64,000 nucleotides of DNA from NCBI GenBank assembly GCA_036379935.1, contig DASVFT010000022.1, positions 37,910 to 101,909 on the forward strand. The letters run 5' to 3'. This document shows positions 15,042-22,606 of this stretch, piece after piece. This stretch comes from JAOPZW01 sp036379935 (GTDB taxonomy: Bacteria > Actinomycetota > Thermoleophilia > Solirubrobacterales > Solirubrobacteraceae). The position numbers were made by a program, and so were the translations under genes. The stretch's first letter is position 1, and each line of letters begins with the position of its first letter. The notes beneath the pieces were generated by a model. The model ran no database searches. It was given only the letters and a program-made list of their open reading frames with translations, and was not told where the DNA came from.

Positions 15042-15058
15042 TGTACCCGTCCGGTACC
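15042..15058. promoter_or_regulatory. GTACC/GGTAC inverted repeat upstream of truncated integrase
   Basis: GTACC at 15043-15047 and GGTAC at 15053-15057 are separated by 5 bp, about 100 bp upstream of the integrase start. The right half extends to GGTACC, the hexamer that is doubled before the RHH-type gene. Confidence 0.3.
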
Positions 15059-15112
15059 TCTGAACAGGGCGTTCGCCGGGGGGCGATCGAGAAAGGCCCT
15101 GCAAACTCCGAG

Positions 15113-15154
15113 AGCCGACGGGGGGACTCGAACCCCCGACCCCATCATTACGAG
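15113..15154 (-). repeat. Right attachment repeat (within tRNA-Thr)
   Basis: Identical over 42 bp to 12069-12110. It covers the discriminator base through the anticodon loop and is carried by the element side of the junction. Confidence 0.9.
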
Positions 15155-15185
15155 TGATGTGCTCTACCAGCTGAGCTACGTCGGC
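15113..15185 (-). tRNA. tRNA-Thr (anticodon CGU)
   Basis: The 73-nt minus-strand sequence folds as a full cloverleaf: acceptor GCCGACG with CGTCGGC, D arm GCTC/GAGC, anticodon stem CATCA/TGATG with loop CTCGTAA (anticodon CGT, reading ACG codons), T arm GGGGG/CCCCC with loop TTCGAGT, and discriminator T. CCA is not encoded. Its 3' 42 nt are duplicated at 12069-12110, showing that an element integrated here and restored the tRNA end. Confidence 0.95.
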
Positions 15186-15245
15186 GCGCGCGCGTGGCGA
15201 GTGGGGGGCCCCGCGCAGGGGGATGGTAGCGACCGGTCGGGTGCC

Positions 15246-15259
15246 TAGGGTGCGAGTGG
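15246..15259 (+). promoter_or_regulatory. Leaderless-type -10 element (TAGGGT, 8 nt to ATG)
   Basis: TAGGGT at 15246-15251 precedes the ATG at 15260 and lies about 60 bp upstream of the divergent tRNA-Thr gene. Confidence 0.45.
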
Positions 15260-15499
15260 ATGGACCTCGATCTTCGGGTGCTGGCCGAGGCGTCGCTGGC
15301 CGTCGGGCGGGCCGAGGGTGCCGCTGGCGAGGGCGCGTTCCGCGCCGCGCGCGACGCGCTCGACGAGGCCGAACGGGCGCTGGCGGACGTGCGTGCGCGC
15401 TGGCCGGAGATGGGCGTCTCCGAGCGCGCGGTGGTCGGCCGCGCCGGTGCTCCCGTGCGGCAGCGCGTCGACGCGCTGGCCCGCCGTTTGCCGCGATAG
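15260..15499 (+). CDS. Small helical protein of unknown function
   Basis: The 79-residue product is Ala/Arg/Glu-rich and predicted all helical: RVLAEASLAVGRAEGAAGEGAFRAARDALDEAERALADVRARWPEMG, then a short basic tail. The heptad-like spacing of Ala and Leu would suit a coiled coil or helical hairpin. It is monocistronic and has a leaderless-type promoter. No family recognised; size and composition keep confidence moderate. Confidence 0.5.
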   Translation: MDLDLRVLAEASLAVGRAEGAAGEGAFRAARDALDEAERALADVRARWPEMGVSERAVVGRAGAPVRQRVDALARRLPR

Positions 15500-15616
15500 A
15501 GCGCCCGCTGGGCGTCTGGAGTGCAACGTCTGGCCGGAAATTCGAACGTTCTTAACCGAACACTCCTGGAGAGACCACCGCTCCGGCGCCTAGGATCGGG
15601 AGTCATAGGGGGAATC

Positions 15617-16480
15617 GTGTGCGGGATCTTCGTTAGCCGCCGGCGCCTGGCTCCGGTGATGCTCGCTGCGCTGGCGGCGCTCCTCGTGCTGCTGCCGGCG
15701 GCGGCCCGCGCCGAGGAGCCCGAGTTCACGGCCGGCCCGGTCATCCAGGGCCGGGCGATCGTGGGGACGAAGCTGAAGGTCCTGGCGACCTGGAAGGAGA
15801 CGACGCCGGCGACGACCGCCACGTACACGTGGGCGCGGTGTCCGCAGGGGAGCATCGTCTGCACGGTCATCGCGGACGCGACGGAGGCGAGCTACGTCTT
15901 GACGGCCGCCGACGTCGGCTACCAGCTCACGGCCGCGGTCACGCTCACCAGCGGGGAGGACCCCCCCGTGACCAAGTCCACGGCGCCGACCGCCGTGGTG
16001 ATCCCGAAGCCTCCGCCTGCGCCCAAGCCGGCGCCGAAGCCGGTCTCACCGCCGCCGGCGCCGGCGCCGGCTCCGCCTCCGGCGCTGGCGCCGGCGACCA
16101 TCGTGGCCGCTTCCACCGTCGCACCGACGCCTCTGTTCCTGAGGCCGTTCCCGGTGATCCGCATCCGCGGCTTCTTCGCGCGGCACGGCGCGCGCATCAC
16201 GCTGCTCTCGGTGCGCGGGCCACGGCTGGCCAAGGTCGCCGTGCGCTGCAGCGGGCGCGGCTGCCCGACGCGCGCCCTGACGTTGCCCACCGCGGATCTG
16301 CGCGTGCACCGCTTCGAGCGCTTCCTGCGCGCCGGGATCCTGCTGCAGATCCGCGTCACGCGGCCCGGACGGATCGGGACGTACACGAGCTTCCTCATAC
16401 GCTCGAAGCGCGCACCCTTGCGTACGGATCGCTGCCTGTCGGCCAGGAGCTCGAGGCCGATCCACTGCTCGGCGCCATGA
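15617..16480 (+). CDS. Secreted protein with Ig-like repeat and Pro-rich linker
   Basis: The 287-residue protein has a signal peptide (SRRRLAPVMLAALAALLVLLPAAARA, cleavage near residue 33) and an Ig-like module (TYTWARCPQGS, ASYVLTAADVGYQLTAAVTLT) of the kind widespread in Thermoleophilia exoproteins. A Pro/Ala linker leads to a C-terminal domain (RIRGFFARHGARITLLSV) with a Cys pair CSGRGC. The GTG at 15617 follows a G-rich ribosome-binding site; TAGGAT at 15591 is a likely -10. Its stop overlaps the next ATG (ATGA at 16477-16480), the first of three coupled genes. Confidence 0.55.
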   Translation: MCGIFVSRRRLAPVMLAALAALLVLLPAAARAEEPEFTAGPVIQGRAIVGTKLKVLATWKETTPATTATYTWARCPQGSIVCTVIADATEASYVLTAADVGYQLTAAVTLTSGEDPPVTKSTAPTAVVIPKPPPAPKPAPKPVSPPPAPAPAPPPALAPATIVAASTVAPTPLFLRPFPVIRIRGFFARHGARITLLSVRGPRLAKVAVRCSGRGCPTRALTLPTADLRVHRFERFLRAGILLQIRVTRPGRIGTYTSFLIRSKRAPLRTDRCLSARSSRPIHCSAP

Positions 16481-17310
16481 CGACCCTCCAGCGCGCCTAC
16501 TCGAGCCTGGTCGCAGCGTGGCGGGAGCTGCGCCGGCGCGGCGTCCCGGCGCTCGCCGAGGCCGGGCGCGCGGTGCGACGCACCTTCCTCTGGCTGCTCG
16601 CCACGGCGCGCGAGCTCGGCCGGCGAGTCCGTCCGGCGCTGGTCTCCACGCGCCGTGCGTCACGAAGCGCGCTGGCGTCGCTGGTCCTCGCCGCGGACGC
16701 GCTGTGGCGCCGCGCACGGCCCGCCGCACTCAGGGTGCGGCGTCAGTTCCGGCGCGCTTCGGCGAGCGCTCGCCGCCAGGCCCATGCGCTGGAGCGACGC
16801 AGCTTCCCCGCCGCGCTGGCCGTCAGGCGCGCGCTGCGCCGCGGCCGCTTCCGCGTCGCCGGGGCGGCCCGCGCGCTGCCCAGCGCCAGCCCGACGGTGC
16901 TGGGCGCGGTCGCCGGCGCGGCCGTGAGCTTCGGCGTCTGCTTCGCCGTCGTCGCCGGCGCCACGCGCAGCTCGGCGCCGGAGCTCGGCGCCCAGCGGGC
17001 CAAGGGCGACCCGGCGGCGGTCAAGCTGGATCTGGGCCCGGCGGGTCAGCTGCGGGTCCGCGAGGGCCTGCTCGCGCCCGTCGTCAGGGCTGCTCCGCGC
17101 AGCGTGCGGCGCGCGCCGGCGGCCGCCCCGACGCGCGCGCCGCTCACGGCGCCGCAGCCCACGGTCCAGGCGATTCCGGTGCAGGCCCAGCCGAGCCAGC
17201 CCGCGCCGCGCCAGCAGGCCGCTCCCAAGCGCCGCGCTCCCAAGCCCGCGCCGAAGCCGAAGGGACCCGACTTCGACGACAGCGGGCCGCAGTCCGGCGG
17301 CTCGGGATGA
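16477..17310 (+). CDS. Basic single-pass membrane protein with Pro-rich tail
   Basis: The 277-residue product has about 150 residues rich in Arg, Ala and Leu, with helices carrying regular Arg, one clear transmembrane helix (ASPTVLGAVAGAAVSFGVCFAVVAG, about residues 137-162), and an Ala/Pro/Gln-rich tail ending in a short acidic segment. The basic part probably stays in the cytoplasm, perhaps near nucleic acid or membrane lipids, and the tail outside. Start and stop both overlap neighbours by 4 nt, so translation of the three genes is coupled. Function unknown. Confidence 0.5.
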   Translation: MTTLQRAYSSLVAAWRELRRRGVPALAEAGRAVRRTFLWLLATARELGRRVRPALVSTRRASRSALASLVLAADALWRRARPAALRVRRQFRRASASARRQAHALERRSFPAALAVRRALRRGRFRVAGAARALPSASPTVLGAVAGAAVSFGVCFAVVAGATRSSAPELGAQRAKGDPAAVKLDLGPAGQLRVREGLLAPVVRAAPRSVRRAPAAAPTRAPLTAPQPTVQAIPVQAQPSQPAPRQQAAPKRRAPKPAPKPKGPDFDDSGPQSGGSG

Positions 17311-18248
17311 ACGCGCTGGCACCGCTCGTCGCGACGGTGCAGCGCCGTCCCTCCGCGGCGATCCTCGTCGGCGTGCCGCTGCTCGCCGCCGTACTCGGCG
17401 CCGCGCTCGCGTGGGCGCTGCGTGGCGACGATCAACCTTCGGCGCATCGCACCCCCGCCGCGGCCACCGCCACCGCCTTCGCCGTCGGCGACCTCGAGCT
17501 GGCCCTGCCCGACGGCTGGAGGGAGGTGCGCTCGGGTCCTGTCGTCCCGGGCTTCGACCCGGCGCGCACGCGCTTCGTGGCCAGCGTGAGCTCCCAGGTC
17601 GCCTTCGCGCTGCTGCCGCCCGAGAGCCCGACCCTGCTCCCGGCCGCGCTCGCCGCGCGCCAGGACGCCGCGGCGCTCGCGCCGCGGATCCTGCGCGCCG
17701 GCGACGTGCAGGCCTATCACTACGTGACCGCCATCGGCGCCAATCGCGTCATCGACGTCTTCGCGGCCCCGACGACGCGCGGGACGGCGACCGTCGCCTG
17801 CTCGACGAGCGTCTACGAGCTCGGCGAGTGCCAGAGCGTGGTGGCGGGCATGCACCTGGCCCGCGGCTCCTTCCTGCCGCCGAGTCCCGACGCCGCGTTC
17901 CTCGAGCGCTTGCCCGACGCGATGGCCACGCTCAACGCCGACCGCGCCACGCTGCGCGCGCGCCTCGCCCAGGCGGCGACTCCCGCGGCGGGCGCGCGCG
18001 TCGCCAACCGCCTCGCCGTCTCCTATGCGTCGGCGGGCAGGGCCCTGCGCCCGCTCCTCGGAGCCGAGGGCCCCGCCCGCGCCACCGTCCGCCTGCTCGA
18101 TCGCCTGCGCGCCGAGCACGTCAGCCTCGCCGCGGCGCTCGCCACCCAGGATCGGACCGGGTTCGCGCGTGCGGCGGGCACGATCGCGGCGCACGAAGCC
18201 CGCCTGGCCAAGCGCCTCGACGCCTGGCAGCGCTCGCTCCCGCGCTAG
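17307..18248 (+). CDS. Membrane-anchored extracytoplasmic protein of unknown function
   Basis: The 313-residue protein has an N-terminal helix (SAAILVGVPLLAAVLGAALAWAL, residues 16-38) and a long exported domain: FAVGDLELALPDGWREV at the start, a beta-rich middle (RFVASVSSQVAFALLPPES, DVQAYHYVTAIGANRVIDVFAAPTT) and a helical C-terminal third (ATLNADRATLRARLAQ, VRLLDRLRAEHVSLAAALATQD). The LPDGW start resembles domains of lipoproteins that bind or chaperone others, but no family is clear. It is the last gene of the overlapping trio 15617-18248. Confidence 0.5.
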   Translation: MNALAPLVATVQRRPSAAILVGVPLLAAVLGAALAWALRGDDQPSAHRTPAAATATAFAVGDLELALPDGWREVRSGPVVPGFDPARTRFVASVSSQVAFALLPPESPTLLPAALAARQDAAALAPRILRAGDVQAYHYVTAIGANRVIDVFAAPTTRGTATVACSTSVYELGECQSVVAGMHLARGSFLPPSPDAAFLERLPDAMATLNADRATLRARLAQAATPAAGARVANRLAVSYASAGRALRPLLGAEGPARATVRLLDRLRAEHVSLAAALATQDRTGFARAAGTIAAHEARLAKRLDAWQRSLPR

Positions 18249-18262
18249 AGCCGGGGTCCGGC

Positions 18263-18275
18263 TAGGGTCGGTCCG
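18263..18275 (+). promoter_or_regulatory. Leaderless-type -10 element (TAGGGT, 7 nt to ATG)
   Basis: TAGGGT at 18263-18268 directly precedes the PHP-domain gene and separates it from the upstream trio. Confidence 0.5.
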
Positions 18276-19127
18276 ATGGCGGCCGCGCCCGCGTTCGACC
18301 TGCAGTCGCACTCCACCTGCTCCGACGGGGCGCTACCGCCGCGCGCGGTCGTGGCGGCGGCGGCCGACGCCGGCGTGACGCTGCTCGCGCTGACCGACCA
18401 TGACACGGTGGACGGCGTCGACGAGGCGCTGCAGGCCAGCGCGGCTCTTGACCTCCGCCTCGTACCGGCGGTCGAGCTCTCCGCGCTCGACGGCGAGGCC
18501 GAGGACATGCACATCCTCGGCTACCTCGTCGACCATCGCGCCCCGGCCCTCCTCGACCCCCTGGCCACCTTCCGCGCCGACCGCGCCGCGCGCGCCGTCC
18601 GCATGGCCGAGGCGCTGCGCGCGTGCGGCCTTCAACTCGAGCTGCCGCAGCGCCGCTCGATCGGCCGTCCTCACCTTGCCCAGGCCGCGTTCGACCATCC
18701 CGCCAACAGGATGCGCCTCGCGCGCGAGCAGATCGTGAATCCTTCGCAACTGCTCGAGGCCTATCTCGTGCCCGGCGCGCCCGCCTACCGCACGCGCACG
18801 AAGCCCGCGGTGGCCGAGGCCATCGCGATCGTGCACGAGGCCGGCGGGGTCGCCGTGTGGGCGCACCCCTTCTGGGACGTCCACGACCCCGCCCAGGTCC
18901 TCGAGACGATCGACCGCTTCGCCAGGCTCGGGATCGACGGCGTCGAGGCCTTCTATCGGACGCACGACGCCAAGCAGACGCGGCTCGTCGCCCGTCGCTG
19001 CGACGAGCTCGGGCTCCTGGCCACGGGCTCGGCCGACTTCCACGGCCCGGCTCACCCGCTCCTCAACCGCTTCCGCGCCTTCGAGCTGTACGGCCTCCAG
19101 CCCCGGCTGGGCCCGATCGCGCAGTAG
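18276..19127 (+). CDS. PHP-domain phosphoesterase (RNase AM/TrpH-like)
   Basis: The 283-residue protein has PHP motifs in order: FDLQSHSTCSDG at residues 7-18, ALTDHDTVDG near 42, AVELSA near 68, VWAHPF near 194 and ADFHGP near 253. Homologues hydrolyse 3',5'-nucleoside bisphosphates or trim RNA 5' ends using a trinuclear metal site. Here the first His of the usual HxH is Gln, so one metal ligand is changed; the remaining ligands are present. Cytoplasmic. The substrate cannot be fixed from sequence alone. Confidence 0.75.
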   Translation: MAAAPAFDLQSHSTCSDGALPPRAVVAAAADAGVTLLALTDHDTVDGVDEALQASAALDLRLVPAVELSALDGEAEDMHILGYLVDHRAPALLDPLATFRADRAARAVRMAEALRACGLQLELPQRRSIGRPHLAQAAFDHPANRMRLAREQIVNPSQLLEAYLVPGAPAYRTRTKPAVAEAIAIVHEAGGVAVWAHPFWDVHDPAQVLETIDRFARLGIDGVEAFYRTHDAKQTRLVARRCDELGLLATGSADFHGPAHPLLNRFRAFELYGLQPRLGPIAQ

Positions 19128-19459
19128 GGCGAGGCCGGCGGCGTAGATCAGCACGGCGGCGATCGACATCGCGCTGAGCGCCAGCCCGGCGGCCAGCGCT
19201 CCCGCCCGGCCGGGTGCGGGGCCTCGTGCGGGGCCAGGCGGCGCAGGAGCGCGACCCGCGCCGGCATGGCGGCGTGCGCCTCCAGCGAGCCGGCCACGAA
19301 GGCTCCGGCGTTGGCGCCGTGGACCGCGGCGCGCGGTGGCCCCGCGCCCGGTTTTCCCTGCATATGGCGGCGTTCCGGTGAGCGGACGGTGACCACGCGG
19401 TTGCGATCGTGTGACCAGACGTCGCGCGCGAGCGCGCAACCCGCTACAAGTTCCGCCCC
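19128..19459. other. Intergenic stretch with possible traces of a minus-strand membrane gene
   Basis: No intact gene is seen. On the minus strand one frame reads MPARVALLRRLAPHEAPHPAG and an adjacent frame continues with a convincing helix (ALAAGLALSAMSIAAVLIYAAG) that then runs antisense into the PHP gene. This may be a frameshifted relic, or chance in Ala/Leu-rich high-GC DNA. Confidence 0.25.
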
Positions 19460-19549
19460 ATGGCCTTCCTGCGGCGCCACGGACGCGGTGCCCTCTTCTT
19501 CCTCGCTGGCCTTCTGACCAGCGCGCTGACCTACCACGCGTCCGTCTGA
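19460..19549 (+). CDS. Possible 29-residue membrane peptide
   Basis: ATG at 19460 to TGA at 19547-19549 encodes a basic start (MAFLRRHGRG) and one hydrophobic helix (ALFFLAGLLTSALTYHASV). The reading ends 18 bp before uppP. No ribosome-binding site is evident, and TACAAG a few nt upstream is only a weak -10. It could be a small membrane protein or chance. Confidence 0.3.
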   Translation: MAFLRRHGRGALFFLAGLLTSALTYHASV

Positions 19550-19567
19550 GTACGCTCCGGCGTCCGC

Positions 19568-20386
19568 ATGGACGCTCTGCAAGCCATCGTCCTCGGGATC
19601 GTCCAGGGGCTGACCGAGTTCCTGCCGATCTCGAGCACCGCTCACCTGCGCATCGTGCCCGCCTTCTTCGGCTGGGACGATCCCGGCGCCGCCTTCACGG
19701 CGGTCGTCCAGCTGGGCACGATGGCCGCCGTCCTCTTGTACTTCCGCAACGAGCTGTGGGCCATCGGGTCGGCGTGGGTGCGCTCGGTCCTCGCACGCGA
19801 GCGCGCGCCCGCGGATCCCGACGCGCGGCTGGGCTGGTACATCGTCCTCGGCACGATCCCCATCGCGGTGCTCGGGTTCGCCTTCAAGGACACGATCGAG
19901 AACGAGTTCCGCACGCTCGAGCTCATCGGCGGCGCGCTCATGGTCTTCTCGGTCGTGATGCTGCGCGCGGAGGCGGTCTCGCGACGCGACCGCGAGCTGT
20001 CTGGCCTCACGCGCCGCGACGGCCTGATCATCGGCTGCGCGCAGGCGCTCGCGCTCGTGCCGGGCGTCTCGCGCTCGGGCGCCACCATCTCGGCGGGCCT
20101 GTTCCTGAACTTCGATCGCACCACCGCCGCGCGCTACTCGTTCCTGCTCTCGGTGCCCGCCGTCGTCCTCTCGGGGCTCTTCGAGCTGCGTCACCTGGGC
20201 GAGGGAGGCGGGGCCTCGGCGGGCGCAACCGTGCTGGCCACGATCCTGGCCTTCGTCGTCGGCTATCTCTCGATCGCCTTCCTCCTGCGCTATCTCGTCC
20301 GCCACTCGATCGGCGTCTTCGCCGCCTATCGCGTCGTGCTCGGCGCCGCCGTGATCCTGCTCGCGGCGACGAACGTCATCTCCTGA
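19568..20386 (+). CDS. uppP: Undecaprenyl-diphosphatase (BacA/UppP)
   Basis: The 272-residue polytopic membrane protein has both family signatures: GIVQGLTEFLPISSTAHL near the N terminus (catalytic Glu and Ser region) and PGVSRSGATISAGL at about residue 160. It dephosphorylates undecaprenyl pyrophosphate to recycle the lipid carrier of cell-wall synthesis, and its activity confers basal bacitracin tolerance. Length and eight hydrophobic segments match the family. TACGCT lies 11 nt before the ATG, a slightly long leaderless spacing. It is placed among envelope genes. Confidence 0.95.
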   Translation: MDALQAIVLGIVQGLTEFLPISSTAHLRIVPAFFGWDDPGAAFTAVVQLGTMAAVLLYFRNELWAIGSAWVRSVLARERAPADPDARLGWYIVLGTIPIAVLGFAFKDTIENEFRTLELIGGALMVFSVVMLRAEAVSRRDRELSGLTRRDGLIIGCAQALALVPGVSRSGATISAGLFLNFDRTTAARYSFLLSVPAVVLSGLFELRHLGEGGGASAGATVLATILAFVVGYLSIAFLLRYLVRHSIGVFAAYRVVLGAAVILLAATNVIS

Positions 20387-20445
20387 CCGCTCAACCGTTC
20401 GTCCAGACCGCTCAACGCAGCCGTCCTGCCGCCGACCTCAGCGGC

Positions 20446-21507
20446 GTGACCAACTTCAGCCGGTTCATACTGCCAGTCCTCTCGGTGTCGCTCGCCGTGG
20501 CCGCCACGGGGCCGGTCGCCAGCGCCAGCTGGCATTCCTCTCCGCCCGGTGCCATCACCGGACAGGCCACCGACGTCACGTCTCGCTCGGCCCTTCTCCA
20601 TGGCTCCGTCGATCCCAACTCAGACGCGACCACCTACGTGTTCGAGTACGGGAAGACGACCTCCTACGGCAAGTCGACGCCGCTGACCAGCGCGGGCAGC
20701 GGCAGCAATGCCGTCGCGGTCAGCTACGCCCTCACCGGCCTGACGCCGGCGACGACGTACCACGTGCGCGTGGTCGCCGCGAACGCCCAGGGGACCACTC
20801 CCGGCGCCGACGTGACCTTCACCACCGCCTCGGAGCCCGCGGGCGGCAGCTCGCCGGCGCCCGGCTCGACCGGCTCGACGGGGTCGACAGGCTCGACCGG
20901 TACGGCCGGTACGCTCGGCGCCGAGCCCGGCACCCCCGGCTCGCCGGCGCTGGCGGCGGAGGCCACCCCCGAGCTCGGACGGACGGTCAACGTGACAGCG
21001 GCGAGCGGCACGGTGCTCGTGCGCGTCCCCGGCACGAAGGTCCCCGTGCCCCTCGCGGGCGTGGCTTCGATCCCGGTCGGCGCCATCCTCGACACGCGCA
21101 AGGGCACGGTCGAGCTCGAGACGGCCGTCTCCGGCGGCCGGACGCAGAGCGGCCGCTTCCACGGCGGGCTCTTCTCGGTCCGCCAGGCCAAGGGCGGCGG
21201 CGGGATGACGGAGCTGGTGCTGCGTGGCCCGAAGCCGACCTGCCATGCCGGCGGGGCCCGTGCAGCGGCGACATCGGCCAAGCGCAAGCAGCGCGCACTC
21301 TGGGGCAGCGATCACGGTGGGCGCTTCCGGACGCGCGGCAGCAACTCGGTGGCGACCGTCCGCGGGACCTCGTGGTTCACCGCCGACCGCTGCGACGGCA
21401 CCTACACGCGCGTGACGAGCGGCAGCGTGTCGGTCCGCGACCTGCGCAGCGGGCGCACGGTCCTGGTCAAGGCCGGCCAGAGCTACCTGGCGCGCGCGTC
21501 CCACTGA
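20446..21507 (+). CDS. Secreted FN3-like plus FecR-like domain protein (copy 1)
   Basis: The 353-residue protein has a signal peptide (RFILPVLSVSLAVAATGPVASA), an FN3-like domain at about residues 40-130 (VDPNSDATTYVFEYG, ALTGLTPATTYHVRVVAAN), a Gly/Ser/Thr linker and a C-terminal FecR-like domain (VPVPLAGVASIPVGAILDTRKGTVEL, GRFRTRGSNSVATVRGTSW, GSVSVRDLRSGRTVLVKAGQSY). FecR-like domains often act as extracytoplasmic signal relays. GTG at 20446 gives the basic n-region. A paralogue follows, and then a CHASE2/HD-GYP gene. Confidence 0.7.
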   Translation: MTNFSRFILPVLSVSLAVAATGPVASASWHSSPPGAITGQATDVTSRSALLHGSVDPNSDATTYVFEYGKTTSYGKSTPLTSAGSGSNAVAVSYALTGLTPATTYHVRVVAANAQGTTPGADVTFTTASEPAGGSSPAPGSTGSTGSTGSTGTAGTLGAEPGTPGSPALAAEATPELGRTVNVTAASGTVLVRVPGTKVPVPLAGVASIPVGAILDTRKGTVELETAVSGGRTQSGRFHGGLFSVRQAKGGGGMTELVLRGPKPTCHAGGARAAATSAKRKQRALWGSDHGGRFRTRGSNSVATVRGTSWFTADRCDGTYTRVTSGSVSVRDLRSGRTVLVKAGQSYLARASH

Positions 21508-21606
21508 GCGTCGCTGCGCGCCAACGACATGCACGCGTCGGCTCACTGAGCTAGCCTGCCGGCCATCACTGGATGGTCCAGTCCGTTCAAGGGTGCGGGG
21601 AGGGGG

Positions 21607-22602
21607 GTGCTCGCGGCGATCGCGGCCTGCAGCGCGCTCGCCCTCGCTCCCGCCGTCGCCCCGGCCCAGGAGCGCCCCGTCGCCGAGACGGGCGCTCCCA
21701 CCGCTGTCACGTCGACGTCGGCGACGCTGAACGGCGTCGTGACGCCCAACGGCGCGGACACGAGGTACACGTTCGTCTACGGGCCGAGGCGCTATGACGG
21801 CCACACGGCGGTCGCCTCGGCCGGCGACGGCACCGGTCCGGTGGCGGTGAGCGCGACGATCGACGGCCTGAGCCCGGCGACGACCTATCACGTGCGCCTC
21901 ATCGCCTTCAGCCGGGACGGGTTCGACAGCGGGCACGACGTCGCGTTCGCCACGCTGACGGCCGCGCCGGTCCCGGCCCCGGTCACGCCGCTGCCGACGC
22001 CGGCGCCGCCGGCGCCGCTGCTGCACTCCGCGCCGTCCTCCGAGGCGCCGCCCCCGCCCGTCCTCGGCAAGAGCGTGAACCTCGACGAGCGCAGCGGCCA
22101 GGTGACCGTCAAGGTGCCGGGCGTTCCCAGCTACGTGGCGCTGTCGCAGCGCACGTCGGTGCCGGTCGGATCGATCGTCGACACCCGCCACGGGAGCGTC
22201 ACCCTGCGCACGGCGGTGCGCGGCGGCAAGGTCCAGAGCGCGATCTTCCACGGGGGCCTCTTCCAGGTGCGCCAGCCGCGGGACGCGGCCGGGCTCACCG
22301 AACTGCGCCTGCGCGGCCCGCTCCCGACCTGCGGAAGCGGCGCCGCACGCGCGGCGGCGACGGCCAAGCGCAAGCGCAAGCCGCCGCGCCGCCTGTGGGG
22401 TCGCGACAACCACGGGCGCTTCCGCACGCGCGGGGGCAACAGCGTCGCCACCGTCCGCGGCACGTCGTGGTACGTCGAGGACCGCTGCGGCGGCACGCTC
22501 ACGCGCGTGACCAAGGGCAGCGTCTCGGTGCGCGACCTGCGCCTGCACCGCACGGTGCTGGTGAGCGCGGGTCAGAGCTACCTCGCTCGCGCCAAGCGCT
22601 AG
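21607..22602 (+). CDS. Secreted FN3-like plus FecR-like domain protein (copy 2)
   Basis: The 331-residue paralogue of the preceding gene has a signal helix (LAAIAACSALALAPAVAPAQ), an FN3-like module (TLNGVVTPNGADTRYTFVYG, IDGLSPATTYHVRLIAF), a Pro-rich linker and the FecR-like domain (YVALSQRTSVPVGSIVDTRHGSVTL, GRFRTRGGNSVATVRGTSW, VSVRDLRLHRTVLVSAGQSY). The GTG at 21607 is the first standard start. An ATC codon in frame at 21565 stands exactly 7 nt after TAGCCT and would add basic and polar residues before the helix. Only 4 bp separate the stop from the CHASE2/HD-GYP gene, so they are probably one transcript. Confidence 0.7.
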   Translation: MLAAIAACSALALAPAVAPAQERPVAETGAPTAVTSTSATLNGVVTPNGADTRYTFVYGPRRYDGHTAVASAGDGTGPVAVSATIDGLSPATTYHVRLIAFSRDGFDSGHDVAFATLTAAPVPAPVTPLPTPAPPAPLLHSAPSSEAPPPPVLGKSVNLDERSGQVTVKVPGVPSYVALSQRTSVPVGSIVDTRHGSVTLRTAVRGGKVQSAIFHGGLFQVRQPRDAAGLTELRLRGPLPTCGSGAARAAATAKRKRKPPRRLWGRDNHGRFRTRGGNSVATVRGTSWYVEDRCGGTLTRVTKGSVSVRDLRLHRTVLVSAGQSYLARAKR

Positions 22603-22606
22603 CGCG

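Larger units (their letters stand above)
12069..15154. mobile_element. Decayed integrative element in tRNA-Thr(CGU)
   Basis: Two direct 42-bp copies of the 3' half of tRNA-Thr bound a segment of about 3.0 kb. The intact tRNA and the integrase gene lie at the right end, the displaced fragment at the left, which is the classic layout after tyrosine-recombinase insertion into a tRNA 3' end. Cargo: a 5'-truncated membrane gene, a DUF4262 gene, a ribbon-helix-helix-type gene, an unknown gene and the integrase. The integrase lacks its catalytic domain, so the element cannot move by itself. The left third is visibly less GC-rich than the flanks. Confidence 0.85.
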
